The notes beneath the pieces were generated by a model. That model did not search any database, was not told the origin of the DNA, and saw only the letters and a program-made list of their open reading frames with translations. Shown here piece after piece: positions 9,151 to 17,547 of a stretch of DNA of 64,000 nucleotides. Each line of letters starts with the position of its first letter. Positions within the stretch are counted from its first letter, which is position 1. The translations under genes and the position numbers were made by a program. Source of the DNA: Pseudomonas floridensis (GTDB lineage Bacteria; Pseudomonadota; Gammaproteobacteria; Pseudomonadales; Pseudomonadaceae). The DNA lies in assembly GCF_002087235.1 (NCBI RefSeq), contig NZ_MUIO01000009.1, positions 1 to 64,000 of the forward strand, read 5' to 3'.

Positions 9151-10553
9151 ATGTTCTCAAGCATAGCCAGACCAGAAAGAATGGTTTTGTGGTGATCGAG
9201 CTGCTCTTCGGCCTGATCATTTTCGCCATTGCGTCGGCCATAGGCGTCTCGCTGATGGCCGACAGGATGGATGCGCAGAACTATCAAATCGCAGCTCAGC
9301 AACAGCAGCAGATCGCAGAGGCCGCTTCTAAATACCTGAAGGACAATTTCGCAACGGTCTATGGATCGGCGGGCACAACCACGCCTGCGACGATTACCCC
9401 TCAGATGCTACGCAACACCAACTATCTGCCAGCCAGCTTCAGTGACACAAATGCATTCGGTCAGAGCTACGTGGTGCTTGCTCGAAGGGTCAACGTCAAC
9501 CAGCTCGAATCCATCGTGATCACTACCGGTGGCCAGGCTATCGATGAGATCGGTACCCGGACGATTGCGGAAAATATGGGTGCGCCGGGTGGCTTCATCC
9601 CGTTCAACAACACCGGCGTTATCCAAGGAGTACGAGGCGGCTGGCAACTTGCGCTGAGCAACTATGGGATCAACCCAGGCGTTGGCCACACTGCAAGTGC
9701 CTTGTTTCTCCAGGATGGCACGCTCTCCAACGACTACCTGTACCGCAACGCCATCCCAGGAAAGCCTGAACTCAATCGCATGAACACGGCGCTCAGTATG
9801 GGAGGAAACAATGTCAACGATGTGGCTGCATTGAACGCCTCTGGAACAGTGACGGTTGGAGGTAATGTCGACACTGCTGGGTCAGTGAACGCCGTTGGCA
9901 ACGTGAGTGCCTCGGGATCTGTCACAGCCCAGGGGAATGTGAGTGCGTCGGGGAGCGTCACAGCCCAGAGCAACGTCATCGCTGCAGGTGATGTATACGC
10001 GCAGTCGGTGAATGCCTCGGCCAACCTCACGGGGGCGGCTGCCCGCATATCAGGCGAGACTGTCACAGGCGGTTGGTTTCGCACTCAGGGCGACACCGGC
10101 TGGTACAGCGAAAAATGGGGTGGTGGCTGGTACATGAGTGACTCGGACTGGGTTCGGGTCTACGGCGACAAGAGCCTCTACACAGCCGGGAACATCCGGG
10201 GTGGGACAGTGACTTCGGAAGGTCGCGCGACCGTCGGTGAATACCTGCAGCTGAATGGCGTTGCAACTGCCGGCACTGCCTGTGCTGCAAACGGTATGGT
10301 TGGTCGAACCAGTACGGGTCGATCCCTTTCTTGTGATAACCAGGTCTGGGTGGTGAACGGTTCCAGTGCCCCTACCTGCACGGCAAAAACCATCCCCGGC
10401 TACGACGCAAACGACGTCACTACCTACGCTTGCCCAGTCGGCTACACAAAAGTTGGTTGGGACACGGCCGGCTCAGGCCAACGATTCAGCAGTACCCAAG
10501 GAATCGTGGTCGGCCAGAACGATTACGCCACCATTTTCTGTTGTCAGTTCTGA
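9147..10553 (+). CDS. pilV: PilV, minor pilin / tip adhesin with repetitive stalk
   Basis: 468 aa. The N-terminus is prepilin-like (Gly13, then FVVIE with Glu at +5), so the protein enters the pilus. Residues 1-215 match the conserved PilV region. Residues 225-295 form a low-complexity G-x-V-x-A-x-G-N-V stalk, partly encoded by a 36-base tandem repeat. The C-terminus is Cys-rich with short adhesin-like motifs. In R64 this C-terminal part contacts recipient lipopolysaccharide and is switched by a shufflon. Only one C-terminal version and no shufflon repeats are visible here. It is translationally coupled to pilT. Confidence 0.9.
   Translation: MNVLKHSQTRKNGFVVIELLFGLIIFAIASAIGVSLMADRMDAQNYQIAAQQQQQIAEAASKYLKDNFATVYGSAGTTTPATITPQMLRNTNYLPASFSDTNAFGQSYVVLARRVNVNQLESIVITTGGQAIDEIGTRTIAENMGAPGGFIPFNNTGVIQGVRGGWQLALSNYGINPGVGHTASALFLQDGTLSNDYLYRNAIPGKPELNRMNTALSMGGNNVNDVAALNASGTVTVGGNVDTAGSVNAVGNVSASGSVTAQGNVSASGSVTAQSNVIAAGDVYAQSVNASANLTGAAARISGETVTGGWFRTQGDTGWYSEKWGGGWYMSDSDWVRVYGDKSLYTAGNIRGGTVTSEGRATVGEYLQLNGVATAGTACAANGMVGRTSTGRSLSCDNQVWVVNGSSAPTCTAKTIPGYDANDVTTYACPVGYTKVGWDTAGSGQRFSSTQGIVVGQNDYATIFCCQF
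9903..9968 (+). repeat. 36-base tandem repeat in the pilV stalk (two units)
   Basis: Two copies of a 30-base core starting GTGAGTGC and ending CACAGCCCAG begin at 9903 and 9939, a 36-base period. They encode NVSASGSVTAQG/S-type repeats. Expansion or contraction would change stalk length without a frameshift. Confidence 0.75.
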
Positions 10554-10584
10554 CCAGGCTCATAACTGTCATCGAGGACGTAGA

Positions 10585-11025
10585 GTGAACATTTACTGGC
10601 TTGCAATGGTGGTGATTACAGCAGTGCTCGGAATGGTTTATGAGAAGTCACACCAGGCAGAACAGAGCTCCCAGACCGTAGAAATCTCCTTGATTGCTCA
10701 TAACGTCCTCGTCTACAGAAATGCCTTGGCCGAGTATGCCTACGCTCACAAAGCTGCATCAGGAACGGTGGCCGATAACCAGTTGGCACTGCCCACCTGG
10801 TACGCGCGTTACCCTGGGGTGGAGGGAGTGATCGATGCTGGACGAAGTTACGCGTTCGTCGGATCCCCTCCTCCCGGTCTTGTTTCAGAGATGATCAATT
10901 TGACTGGTGGATCGCTGGCCATCGGCACTGCATCCTCCGGTAGCCTGCTCACACCAAGCTCAGGGTATGTGGGAGTCACGCTGCCCGCGGCAGTTCCAAC
11001 TGGAGCTGCTGTCGCCTACCAATGA
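10585..11025 (+). CDS. pilM: PilM-like small pilus protein
   Basis: 146 aa from GTG 10585, 31 bases after pilV. The N-terminus is one hydrophobic segment (IYWLAMVVITAVLGMVY), so the protein is probably anchored in the inner membrane, followed by a periplasmic domain with a helix and a Gly/Ser-rich end. Size, topology and position as last gene of the operon match PilM of R64 and PilM2 of Pseudomonas ICEs. The GTG start has a weak GAGGA upstream. A later in-frame ATG would cut into the membrane segment. Confidence 0.78.
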   Translation: MNIYWLAMVVITAVLGMVYEKSHQAEQSSQTVEISLIAHNVLVYRNALAEYAYAHKAASGTVADNQLALPTWYARYPGVEGVIDAGRSYAFVGSPPPGLVSEMINLTGGSLAIGTASSGSLLTPSSGYVGVTLPAAVPTGAAVAYQ

Positions 11026-11107
11026 GGAAAGGGTGACATATCGCCTTGGCCTTCAACTACTACCATGCTGCTGGTGCAGTAGCAGGTTGATGGGATTGAC
11101 GTTGAAA

Positions 11108-11362
11108 ATGAATTGGATAGAGACAAGATACGTTACGACCGCCTTTTGGTTTGGCTCGATGGTCGCCATGTCGCTGCTAGCTGTTGTGGGAGGGATGCAG
11201 GGCAATGTCGTGGCGGTAATCTTCGGGGTCATCTCTGCTAGCTGTGGGGCTTTTTTGTTCATGCTGGCCTTCGTCGAGGCTATGGCTGCGAAACACACTC
11301 AAGTGACGCCTGGCGATAAGGCCACGATAGAGAAAACAGCTCAGGCCCAACCAGCCGATTAG
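11108..11362 (+). CDS. Small two-TM membrane protein, unknown
   Basis: 84 aa from ATG 11108 (an in-frame ATG at 11090 is also possible). Two hydrophobic segments are visible (about residues 10-32 and 36-60), followed by a polar tail. No family is recognised. It lies 82 bases after pilM and just before the convergent recombinase gene, so it marks the edge of the pilus operon. The ribosome binding site is weak for either start. Confidence 0.45.
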   Translation: MNWIETRYVTTAFWFGSMVAMSLLAVVGGMQGNVVAVIFGVISASCGAFLFMLAFVEAMAAKHTQVTPGDKATIEKTAQAQPAD

Positions 11363-11478
11363 GAGGTAAGGCCGAAAGTCCGCCCACGCACACTTAGCGC
11401 CTCTCTGAGGCTGGATGGATTGGGCTCGCCTGAGTTTATGCAGGCGATCAGTAACCGAACCTTTCACCAGCGCTCGTC

Positions 11479-12435
11479 TCAGTACTTCACTTTGAAAGTC
11501 GGTGAATCCTCCGGTCGCTGACCGCGCCGATCGTACAAACGCGTCGTGCTGATGTTCGCGTGCCCCAGCCAGATCTGCACCTTGGCGATGTCCGCGTCAT
11601 GCTCGAGCGCATTGGTCGCCGCAGTTGCGCGCAGGCCATGGACCCCAAGCCCGTCGACGCGGATTTGCGCAGCACTGGCCCACTTTGTTACCACGCCATA
11701 AACCCCTTTCCCTGTAATCCCGGTACCCGACGTTTTTCCTCGCTGTGAGCGGAACAGCGCGCCAGGCGTAAGCGCTCGATCACCATCGCGCACCAGGTAC
11801 ACGTAGATCCGTTCAGCCGCGACTGGGTGCAGTGGCAGGTAGCGGATCTTCCCGCCCTTGCCGTGGATCCGTAGGTGCTTCACACCGCGGCGCTCCTGCA
11901 GGTCGCCCGTCTGCAGCAGACTCAATTCCTCGCGCCTCAATCCGTGGTATAGCAGCACCGCCAGAATGGCCCTGTCGCGCACGCCCTGGAGCGATTCGGC
12001 GTCTGGCGCATCAAGCAGCCGCTTGGCCTGGTCGTCGCCCAGAGCTGGTGTCTTGCCCTCGTTGGTTTCCACCTTCGGACGTGCGACCCCATGCACCGGG
12101 TTGCCCCCGGCCAGCGCGTTGTTGTTAAGCAGGTAATCGAAGAGGCTGGCCAGCGCCGCCAGTTTGCGCCGGATCGTGGCCCCAGAAAGAGCGCGCCGCT
12201 CGAGCTGGGCGCGCCAGGCTAAAACGTGAGACCGGTTCACGGCGCGAAACTCTTCGGCACCGGCCAGGCCGACAAAGCTGCAAAAGTCACGCAGATCGGC
12301 CTGGTACGCACGGCGCGTGCGGGGGTTGCGGATATTGGCGAACCACTCGACCGCTGCCGGCACTGAGGCCAATTCCTGGAATTCCAGTGCAGTCAGTCGC
12401 CGCTCGCCGGCATTGGCCACCACCAGCTCGCTCAC
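11479..12435 (-). CDS. XerCD-like tyrosine recombinase (integrase 1)
   Basis: 318 aa. The reading frame is open further upstream, but the GTG at 12435 overlaps the stop of the upstream GNAT gene as GTGA, which fixes the start. An N-terminal SAM-like DNA-binding domain (about 10-100) precedes the catalytic domain. Catalytic residues are all visible: Arg in HGLRREE (near 170), Lys in HGKGGK, His266/Arg269 in HGLR, His292 in LGHA and Tyr301 in RLYDRRG. It is clearly homologous along its whole length to the recombinase at 26001-26963, down to the shared KVKY C-terminus. It probably mobilises the adjacent cargo. Confidence 0.9.
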   Translation of the reverse strand: MSELVVANAGERRLTALEFQELASVPAAVEWFANIRNPRTRRAYQADLRDFCSFVGLAGAEEFRAVNRSHVLAWRAQLERRALSGATIRRKLAALASLFDYLLNNNALAGGNPVHGVARPKVETNEGKTPALGDDQAKRLLDAPDAESLQGVRDRAILAVLLYHGLRREELSLLQTGDLQERRGVKHLRIHGKGGKIRYLPLHPVAAERIYVYLVRDGDRALTPGALFRSQRGKTSGTGITGKGVYGVVTKWASAAQIRVDGLGVHGLRATAATNALEHDADIAKVQIWLGHANISTTRLYDRRGQRPEDSPTFKVKY

Positions 12436-12977
12436 GCATTTCGCTCCGCATCGTGCCGCGCTTTGATGGCCGGCCACTCGGGGGAAGCCATCAACTCGCG
12501 GATCAGGCGCTTGTGTTCCGGCTCTGGCACCAGGTGCTGCCAACGCTCCTGCTCCAGCTCCATTTGCCTGACACCGCGCAACTGAGCCTCAATCTTCACA
12601 CCCGCTGCGCCGAGGCGCGCACGTGCCTGGCACCAGAATCCTTCCGACGTGGTGTATTCGTACAGCGGCACGATGGGCAGCCCGTGCAGTTGCCAAAGAT
12701 GCCAGAGGACGGCCGAGCCGATGCCCTGTCGCTGACTACCGGGCCTGAGCTCAATCATGTTGATGTACAGCCGGTCGCGCAGCGGATTGATGCTGTAGTC
12801 GATCTGACCCACACGCTGGCCATCGACCTGGATGTGATCGACGAAGTCAGTACCGGGAAACACGAAATGACCAGGCTGCGATTCGGTGCGCTCGTTCACC
12901 AGGGTGACCGGACGCATCACCACACTCGCGCAGTGCCGTCTACTAAAAAGACCAAGAATCCTGCTGAAAATCTTCAT
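12432..12977 (-). CDS. GNAT-like acetyltransferase coupled to integrase 1
   Basis: 181 aa from ATG 12977, preceded by an AGG at SD distance. A GNAT-type acetyl-CoA loop is visible: [11 protein letters not shown] at residues 78-88, with a beta-strand ELRPG before it. The C-terminus is charged. Its TGA overlaps the GTG of the recombinase, so the two are co-translated, suggesting a partner function in the recombinase module. The substrate is unknown. The reading frame continues upstream into an antiporter fragment, but that is an accidental in-frame junction, because the antiporter homology stops near 13040. Confidence 0.72.
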   Translation of the reverse strand: MKIFSRILGLFSRRHCASVVMRPVTLVNERTESQPGHFVFPGTDFVDHIQVDGQRVGQIDYSINPLRDRLYINMIELRPGSQRQGIGSAVLWHLWQLHGLPIVPLYEYTTSEGFWCQARARLGAAGVKIEAQLRGVRQMELEQERWQHLVPEPEHKRLIRELMASPEWPAIKARHDAERNA

Positions 12978-13751
12978 GTGCCCGCCTGAGGTCGAAAGAG
13001 CCGATAACGTATTTCTTACGTTGGTAAGGAGCCGTTTGCCCAGCACTGCAACGGGAGCGCCGACCGTCAGCAGCCTGGCCAGCAATGTCAGCACGATAAC
13101 GGCCAGTCCCGTGACAGCAAGCGTACCTGAGAAGTGGATCAGCACTACCTCCAGGCCAATTAACACAAATAGAACCGCGTTGAGAATCTCGTCAGTCAAC
13201 TCCCAGAACATATCAAGGTTCTTCTCGGTTTCTTCCGACATGGCATGGGAGCGGCCTTGATTGCCAACGATGAGGCCCATTACCACCATCGCCAGCGGGC
13301 TCGAGACGTGCAGATGACTCGCTAAAGCGTAGCCGGCAAGTACTGCGGCCAAGGTGATGAGCACTTCTTCCTGATAGCTGTCGATGCTTTTGAGCATTCG
13401 ATAGGTGATGTAGCCCAACACCGCGCCAACCAATGCGCCGCCGCCTGCCTCCTCTACCAGTAGTTGTGAGGCGCCTAGCACTGAGGGTGCGTCACCACTG
13501 ACAATCATCGCCAGGATGAGCGAAAACAGAACAACGCTGACGCCGTCGTTGAACAGGGATTCGCCCGAGATCACCAGTTCGATACTGGCGGGCGCGCCGG
13601 CGGATTTCAGAACGCCCATGACCGCGATGGGGTCTGTCGGCGAAATCAGCGCGCCGAACACCAGGCAGTACGAAAGCGGCAGAGCCAGATCGGTGAGCGA
13701 CAGTAGGGCCCAGATCGCAAAGCCGATACACAGGGTCCTTAGCGATCTGCG
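12978..13751 (-). pseudogene. CPA1 (NhaP-type) Na+/H+ antiporter fragment, both ends missing
   Basis: On the minus strand this encodes the membrane core of a CPA1 antiporter, including the family signatures SPTDPIAVMGVL and GESLFNDGVSVVLF and several transmembrane helices. The N-terminal helices are missing: upstream of about 13745 the sequence belongs to a histidine kinase in another frame. The C-terminal third is also missing, lost where the recombinase module begins. About 250 of the usual 400 or more residues remain, so it cannot be a working transporter. Confidence 0.85.
13004..13022. other. Candidate recombination site at the integrase 1/cargo junction
   Basis: ATAACGTATTT at 13004-13014 lies between the GNAT start and the broken antiporter, exactly where antiporter homology ends. 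It contains a dyad, AACGTA then TACGTT, with a 5-base spacer. The first nine bases also occur in the right-end site at 31753-31761, and ATAAC-TATT also in the core site at 27073. Only 11 bases are shared in all, so this is a candidate. Confidence 0.4.
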
Positions 13752-14660
13752 AGCAGATGTACAGTCCCAATCCTTCGGAGGGGCTGTCGCGTTTTGTCCG
13801 AGTGAAGGGTTCGAAAAGTGAGCCAAGCAGCGCTTCGGGAATAGGCTGTCCAACATTTGTGCACGTTAACTGCAGCGTGCTCTGGTTGACCTGTCCCTTG
13901 ATCAGGATAGGCCCACCCTTTAGGCCGTGGGCCACAGCATTGGCAATCAGATCGGACATCAGTTGCTTGATCCGGCCTGGATCACATAGCAGGGCCGCCG
14001 CACCAGTGTGGTGAAAGACAATGTTTGCTTGTGGATTGGCCAAGAGCACTTCCTGCACCACAGGCTCAAGCGCTCCAAAAATGTCTACAACCCGGCGAAG
14101 TCTAATGCTGACATCCCCTCCCAACTGACAGCGCGTAAAGTCTAAAACGTCTTCGATCAATGCCGACATGCTTACAGCGCTCGTTCGGATGGCGTCAGCC
14201 AATACTCGGGACGGTTCTCGGAGACATCACCGTGCAAGGCGTCTGCGCTCAGTCTGACGGCACTTAGCGGGGTGCGAAGGTCATGGCTGAGTACCGCGAC
14301 GAACTGCTCACGCAGCCGCCCAAGTTCGACGGACTCGCCCAACTGCGATTCACTGCGCTGAAGGCGATCATGAAGGTCCAAATTTGAAGCAATCAGTTGA
14401 GCAGACAGCTCAAGCGTATTGACGACATTCTGCTCGTTCAGTACGACCGAGGCTGTATCCAGTGCGCATAACGTACCGAAGAACTGCCTGTCAGCTGTGA
14501 TAATGGGGATTGATATGTGGCTTTGAGCGGATGGAATATCGCTCGGTGCACAGACTGGGTAGTCAGATTGCGTGAGTTCGTAAAACCCCTCGCCATAAAC
14601 CCATGATCGACGCAGTTGGCGAACCTGATCACACAAGGTCTGCGCGGGAGGGACCACCAA
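13745..14660 (-). pseudogene. GAF histidine kinase remnant, frameshifted and truncated
   Basis: The minus strand encodes a partial GAF domain, then a HisKA box (SHDLRTPLSAVRLS, about 14275-14310), then after a frame change near 14190-14205 the dimerisation helix and HATPase domain, up to GLGLYICSQIAK. The match stops abruptly near 13745, where the antiporter fragment begins in another frame. The N-terminus of the GAF domain is also missing. With two truncations and one frameshift it is dead. It probably derives from a phytochrome-like or GAF sensor kinase. Confidence 0.8.
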
Positions 14661-14821
14661 TTGCGATTAGCTTCTGAAGGCTTCTGCGCTCCATCAGCGA
14701 GGAACGTCCTCAGGGCCTGGAGCGGCAGCTTTAAGAACCGATTATGGCGCATTGGGTTCTTTAGCTGGTTTTTGTGGGGGCGCCCGGAGATTGACGTCGT
14801 ATGGTTTATGAGGGAGATATA

Positions 14822-14872
14822 TATCGAAATTAGCGAGCTTATGTCTTCTGCATAGACTCGCTAATTTCGATA
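14822..14872. repeat. Perfect 16-base inverted repeat before truncated crcB
   Basis: TATCGAAATTAGCGAG at 14822-14837 is repeated as its exact reverse complement at 14857-14872 with a 19-base spacer. The repeat abuts the point where the crcB coding homology begins, and the crcB frame has an in-frame TAA inside the right arm. There is no T-tract, so it is not an obvious terminator. It may be the end of a lost element or a recombination or regulator site. Confidence 0.8.
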
Positions 14873-14906
14873 CATACGCCTTGGGCAGCGCCATCACCCA
14901 GGCACT

Positions 14907-15191
14907 GTGGTGGCGAACATGGTTGGTGGCTACATCATCGGCCTGGCTATCGCATTTTTGGCCGCTTCCCCCACAATGAGTCCTGAGTGGTGCCTGCTGA
15001 TCATCATGGGATTTTGTGGAGGGCGAACTACCTTTTCTACGTTTTGCGTAGAAACAATTGCCCTGATTCAGGAAGGTAGGCTGCTCCGGGCGCTAGGCTC
15101 AGTTTCACTACACGTCGTGGGCTCGGTGGTAATGACGGCTGCCGGGCTTGTCCTATCAAATAATCAGCACGCGCTGAGGAGAGGAATATGA
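14907..15191 (+). pseudogene. crcB: CrcB/Fluc fluoride channel, N-terminally truncated
   Basis: 94 aa from GTG 14907, against about 125 for an intact CrcB. The conserved core GFCGGRTTFSTF (Phe-box and Gly hinge) and the last two helices are present. The first transmembrane helix and its signature are missing, because sequence upstream of about 14880 is unrelated and contains an in-frame stop. The end overlaps the next DUF190 gene by ATGA, a common crcB-DUF190 arrangement. Fluc channels need all four helices in a dimer, so function is doubtful. Confidence 0.75.
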
Positions 15192-15511
15192 AAGGTTTTC
15201 TGGTGACTTTCTTTACTCAACAGAATCGTCGCTATCAGGGAAAGATGCTCGGCGACTGGGTCGTTGATTTGGCGAAAGAAATGGGACTGCGGGGTGCGAC
15301 CCTGTCCACAGGTATCGAAGGCTTTGGGCATACCGGCCGGCTGCATTCCTCGCATTTTTTTGAACTAGCGGATCAGCCTACCGAAATTCGTATGGCCATT
15401 ACCGAGGACGAATCTGAACAGTTATTCAAGCGATTGGAGCTTGAAGATATCTCGTTGTTTTACATAAAAACCCCAGTTGAGCTGGGCTTCGTCGGAACAG
15501 AGGTCACCTAG
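15188..15511 (+). CDS. DUF190 PII-like protein 1
   Basis: 107 aa, DUF190 family, small PII-like proteins often encoded next to crcB and other fluoride genes. The sequence begins MKGFLVTFFTQQN and has the GATLSTGIEGFG stretch of the T-loop side and a C-terminal beta strand. It starts by overlap with the crcB remnant after an AGGAGAGG ribosome binding site. A close paralogue lies at 17548. The biochemical role is not known; signalling or regulation of transport is an inference. Confidence 0.85.
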   Translation: MKGFLVTFFTQQNRRYQGKMLGDWVVDLAKEMGLRGATLSTGIEGFGHTGRLHSSHFFELADQPTEIRMAITEDESEQLFKRLELEDISLFYIKTPVELGFVGTEVT

Positions 15512-15611
15512 TTTGGCCCTCTTTCATAAGCGGTGACTCGAAGACGCCTTCGCTTGCCTCGTACTCCGAAACACGATTTTACATTTTGGACAGACCTAGC
15601 TAAGATCGGCG

Positions 15612-15673
15612 CATTGGAGATGGCATTCCTCCATTAACCAACCGCTGCGCCCGTAGCAGCTGATGATGCCTAC
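15612..15673 (+). ncRNA. Fluoride riboswitch (crcB motif) aptamer
   Basis: The stretch contains the hallmark GGAGATGG...CTCC stem (GGAG 15616-15619, CTCC 15629-15632), the CATTAACCAACCGC joining segment, the GCTGC...GTAGC hairpin and the conserved GCTGATGATGCC end. GGCAT at 15622-15626 can pair with ATGCC at 15666-15670. It matches the fluoride aptamer described from P. syringae upstream of eriCF, as I remember it. It sits 86 bases before the CLC-F exporter start and should turn on the downstream fluoride-resistance unit when fluoride binds. Confidence 0.93.
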
Positions 15674-15701
15674 AGAAACCTGATCAATCAGGTCTGTAGG
15701 C
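15668..15701 (+). promoter_or_regulatory. Riboswitch expression-platform hairpin
   Basis: GCCTACAG (15668-15675) pairs with CTGTAGGC (15694-15701), and inside it ACCTGAT with ATCAGGT. The 5' arm includes the last aptamer bases, so aptamer and hairpin are mutually exclusive. A T-rich stretch (CCCTTTTT) follows only 17 bases later, so the off-state may be a weak terminator or a fold reaching the gene start. Confidence 0.75.
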
Positions 15702-15758
15702 GTTCGCGCTCAGATTCCCTTTTTGGTCAGGCACACTTACTTTTTTGTGGCTGGCCAA

Positions 15759-17105
15759 ATGTCTAAATTTCGACGACCTGAACAACTCGACTTACTGCCC
15801 TATATAGCGAAATGGCTTGCGCTTGCAGGTCTTGTAGCTCTTTTGGCAGGCTCTGCTTCTGCGTTATTCCTCCTTTCCTTGGATCATGCCACCCAGTGGC
15901 GAGAAACCCATCCTTTGGTGATCTGGCTCCTGCCGGTGGCTGGCTTTGCTGTGGGACTTGCATATCACTTGATAGGCAAACCCGTTGATGCCGGAAACAA
16001 CCTGATCATCGATGAGATCCATGATCCTAAGAAGATCGTGCCTTTGCGCATGGTGCCGATGGTGCTGATTGGAACCGTGGTTTCCCACCTTTTTGGTGCA
16101 TCTGTGGGACGTGAGGGGACGGCGGTGCAAATGGGCGGTGCCCTTGCCGATCAACTGACGCATGTCTTCCGTCTGCGCCGCGAAGACCGTCGGGTGATTC
16201 TCATGGCCGGTATCAGTGCTGGCTTTGCGTCCGTCTTCGGCACCCCTCTTGCCGGGGCTTTATTCGGACTTGAAGTATTGGCCATTGGACGTATGCGTTA
16301 CGACGCGCTTTTCCCTTGCGTGGTTGCGGCAATCGTTGCTGACCAGGTGGGGCAAGCCTGGGGCGTGGTTCACACGCATTACGTCATTGGCGAAGTGGTT
16401 CCGGTGCAGCTGTGGAGCGTCATGGCTGTGGTGGCAGCTGGGATTGTCTTTGGCCTTACCGGCCTGCTATTCGCGACCGCGACCCACAAGCTCGGAGCCT
16501 TCGTTAAGCGGCTTATCACCTATTCACCATTAAGACCCTTCGCCGGCGGCCTGCTGATCGCAGTCGTAGTGTGGGCGCTCGGTAGTAACCATTACATCGA
16601 CGTTGATAAGTACATCGGGCTAGGCATTCCGAGCATCGTCCAATCCTTTCAAATGCCAATGGCCCCTTGGGATTGGCTTGGAAAGATGGTGTTCACCGTT
16701 GTCTCCTTGGGCACTGGATTCAAAGGCGGTGAAGTGACACCGCTGTTTTACATCGGCGCCACCTTGGGGAATGCGCTGGCTCCCCTCTTGCACCTTCCCT
16801 TCGGCATGCTGGCTGGTATCGGCTTTGTCGCCGTCTTTGCCGGTGCAGCTAATACGCCACTGGCAACCATCGTTATGGCCATGGAGCTCTTCGGGCCCGA
16901 GATTGCTCCGCTTGCAGCCATTGCCTGTATCGCAAGTTACCTCGTATCCGGACACACCGGGATCTATCACGCCCAGCGCGTCGGCCACAGCAAGCATCAC
17001 CGTCCTCTTCCGGAGGAAATCCGGCTCTCTGATATCAAGCAATTTCATGCTCAAAGTGAATCCGCCAGCGAGCGGAAAGTGACTCTTGCGGGGGAAGAGA
17101 AATGA
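15759..17105 (+). CDS. eriC: CLC-F fluoride/proton antiporter (EriC-F)
   Basis: 448 aa CLC-family transporter with about ten transmembrane segments. The first selectivity segment reads GNNLIID (near 78) instead of the chloride-type GSGIP. GREGTAVQMG (near 115) carries the gating Glu, and GFKGGEVTPLF lies near 320. This is the F-minus-specific branch. It is the first gene after the fluoride riboswitch, which settles its role: export of cytoplasmic fluoride. A TTG at 15723 in frame was rejected in favour of ATG 15759. It overlaps the next gene by ATGA. Confidence 0.92.
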   Translation: MSKFRRPEQLDLLPYIAKWLALAGLVALLAGSASALFLLSLDHATQWRETHPLVIWLLPVAGFAVGLAYHLIGKPVDAGNNLIIDEIHDPKKIVPLRMVPMVLIGTVVSHLFGASVGREGTAVQMGGALADQLTHVFRLRREDRRVILMAGISAGFASVFGTPLAGALFGLEVLAIGRMRYDALFPCVVAAIVADQVGQAWGVVHTHYVIGEVVPVQLWSVMAVVAAGIVFGLTGLLFATATHKLGAFVKRLITYSPLRPFAGGLLIAVVVWALGSNHYIDVDKYIGLGIPSIVQSFQMPMAPWDWLGKMVFTVVSLGTGFKGGEVTPLFYIGATLGNALAPLLHLPFGMLAGIGFVAVFAGAANTPLATIVMAMELFGPEIAPLAAIACIASYLVSGHTGIYHAQRVGHSKHHRPLPEEIRLSDIKQFHAQSESASERKVTLAGEEK

Positions 17106-17467
17106 TTGAACATCACCAAGATCGCCTGACAGCTTTGCAACTCTATTTTCCTGGCGCTAGCCGGGCTCGCGTGACCAGCTTCTGGCACCACCTAAGCGCA
17201 CCTGCACTAGCCCAGCACCTCCTTAAAGTTGCTCAAAAAGCAAAAATTGAGCAGGTCATGCTCAAGACGATTTCTGCAGGTTATTTGCCAGGCCATCGCA
17301 TCTCCCATCATCACCCGGAGCTTGGCGATATGCGTCATCCCCAGTGTCTGGAATTGCTAGATACAGAGGACAAGCTGCGCGCATACCTGCGCGACCACGC
17401 TGACGAGTTACGCAAAGTGCGAGCAGTTCTTTTCTTATGTGAGTTACCGCTCACTGACGCGTCGTAA
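17102..17467 (+). CDS. DUF190-like PII-fold protein, divergent
   Basis: 121 aa, coupled to the CLC-F gene by ATGA. The C-terminal half (HPQCLELLDTEDKLRAYL) follows the DUF190 pattern of a strand, then a VDxxEKI-like helix, and the N-terminus also fits a PII-like alpha/beta fold. Recognition is weaker than for the two neighbouring DUF190 proteins. With 15188 and 17548 it would be the third PII-like protein of the fluoride unit. Function unknown. Confidence 0.65.
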   Translation: MIEHHQDRLTALQLYFPGASRARVTSFWHHLSAPALAQHLLKVAQKAKIEQVMLKTISAGYLPGHRISHHHPELGDMRHPQCLELLDTEDKLRAYLRDHADELRKVRAVLFLCELPLTDAS

Positions 17468-17547
17468 TTCAGTTTGAAAAAAGCTCGGAAATGAAGAGGT
17501 AAGGCCGACCGAAGCGTCGGTCACTCGCGACATTAGAGGATGTAGCT

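Noticed and set aside
9147..11025. Shufflon at pilV with the nearby recombinase as Rci
   Set aside because: No alternative pilV ends or inverted repeats are present, and the recombinase is separated by pilM and a small gene and is paired with cargo.
12432..13856. One 474-residue minus-strand frame joining antiporter and GNAT-like parts
   Set aside because: Antiporter homology ends near 13040, and the GNAT part has its own ATG and ribosome binding site. The in-frame join is accidental, so it was split into a pseudogene and a gene.
15718..15724. T-run after the riboswitch as a standard intrinsic terminator
   Set aside because: It lies 17 bases after the hairpin, too far for a classical terminator, so the off-mechanism was left open.
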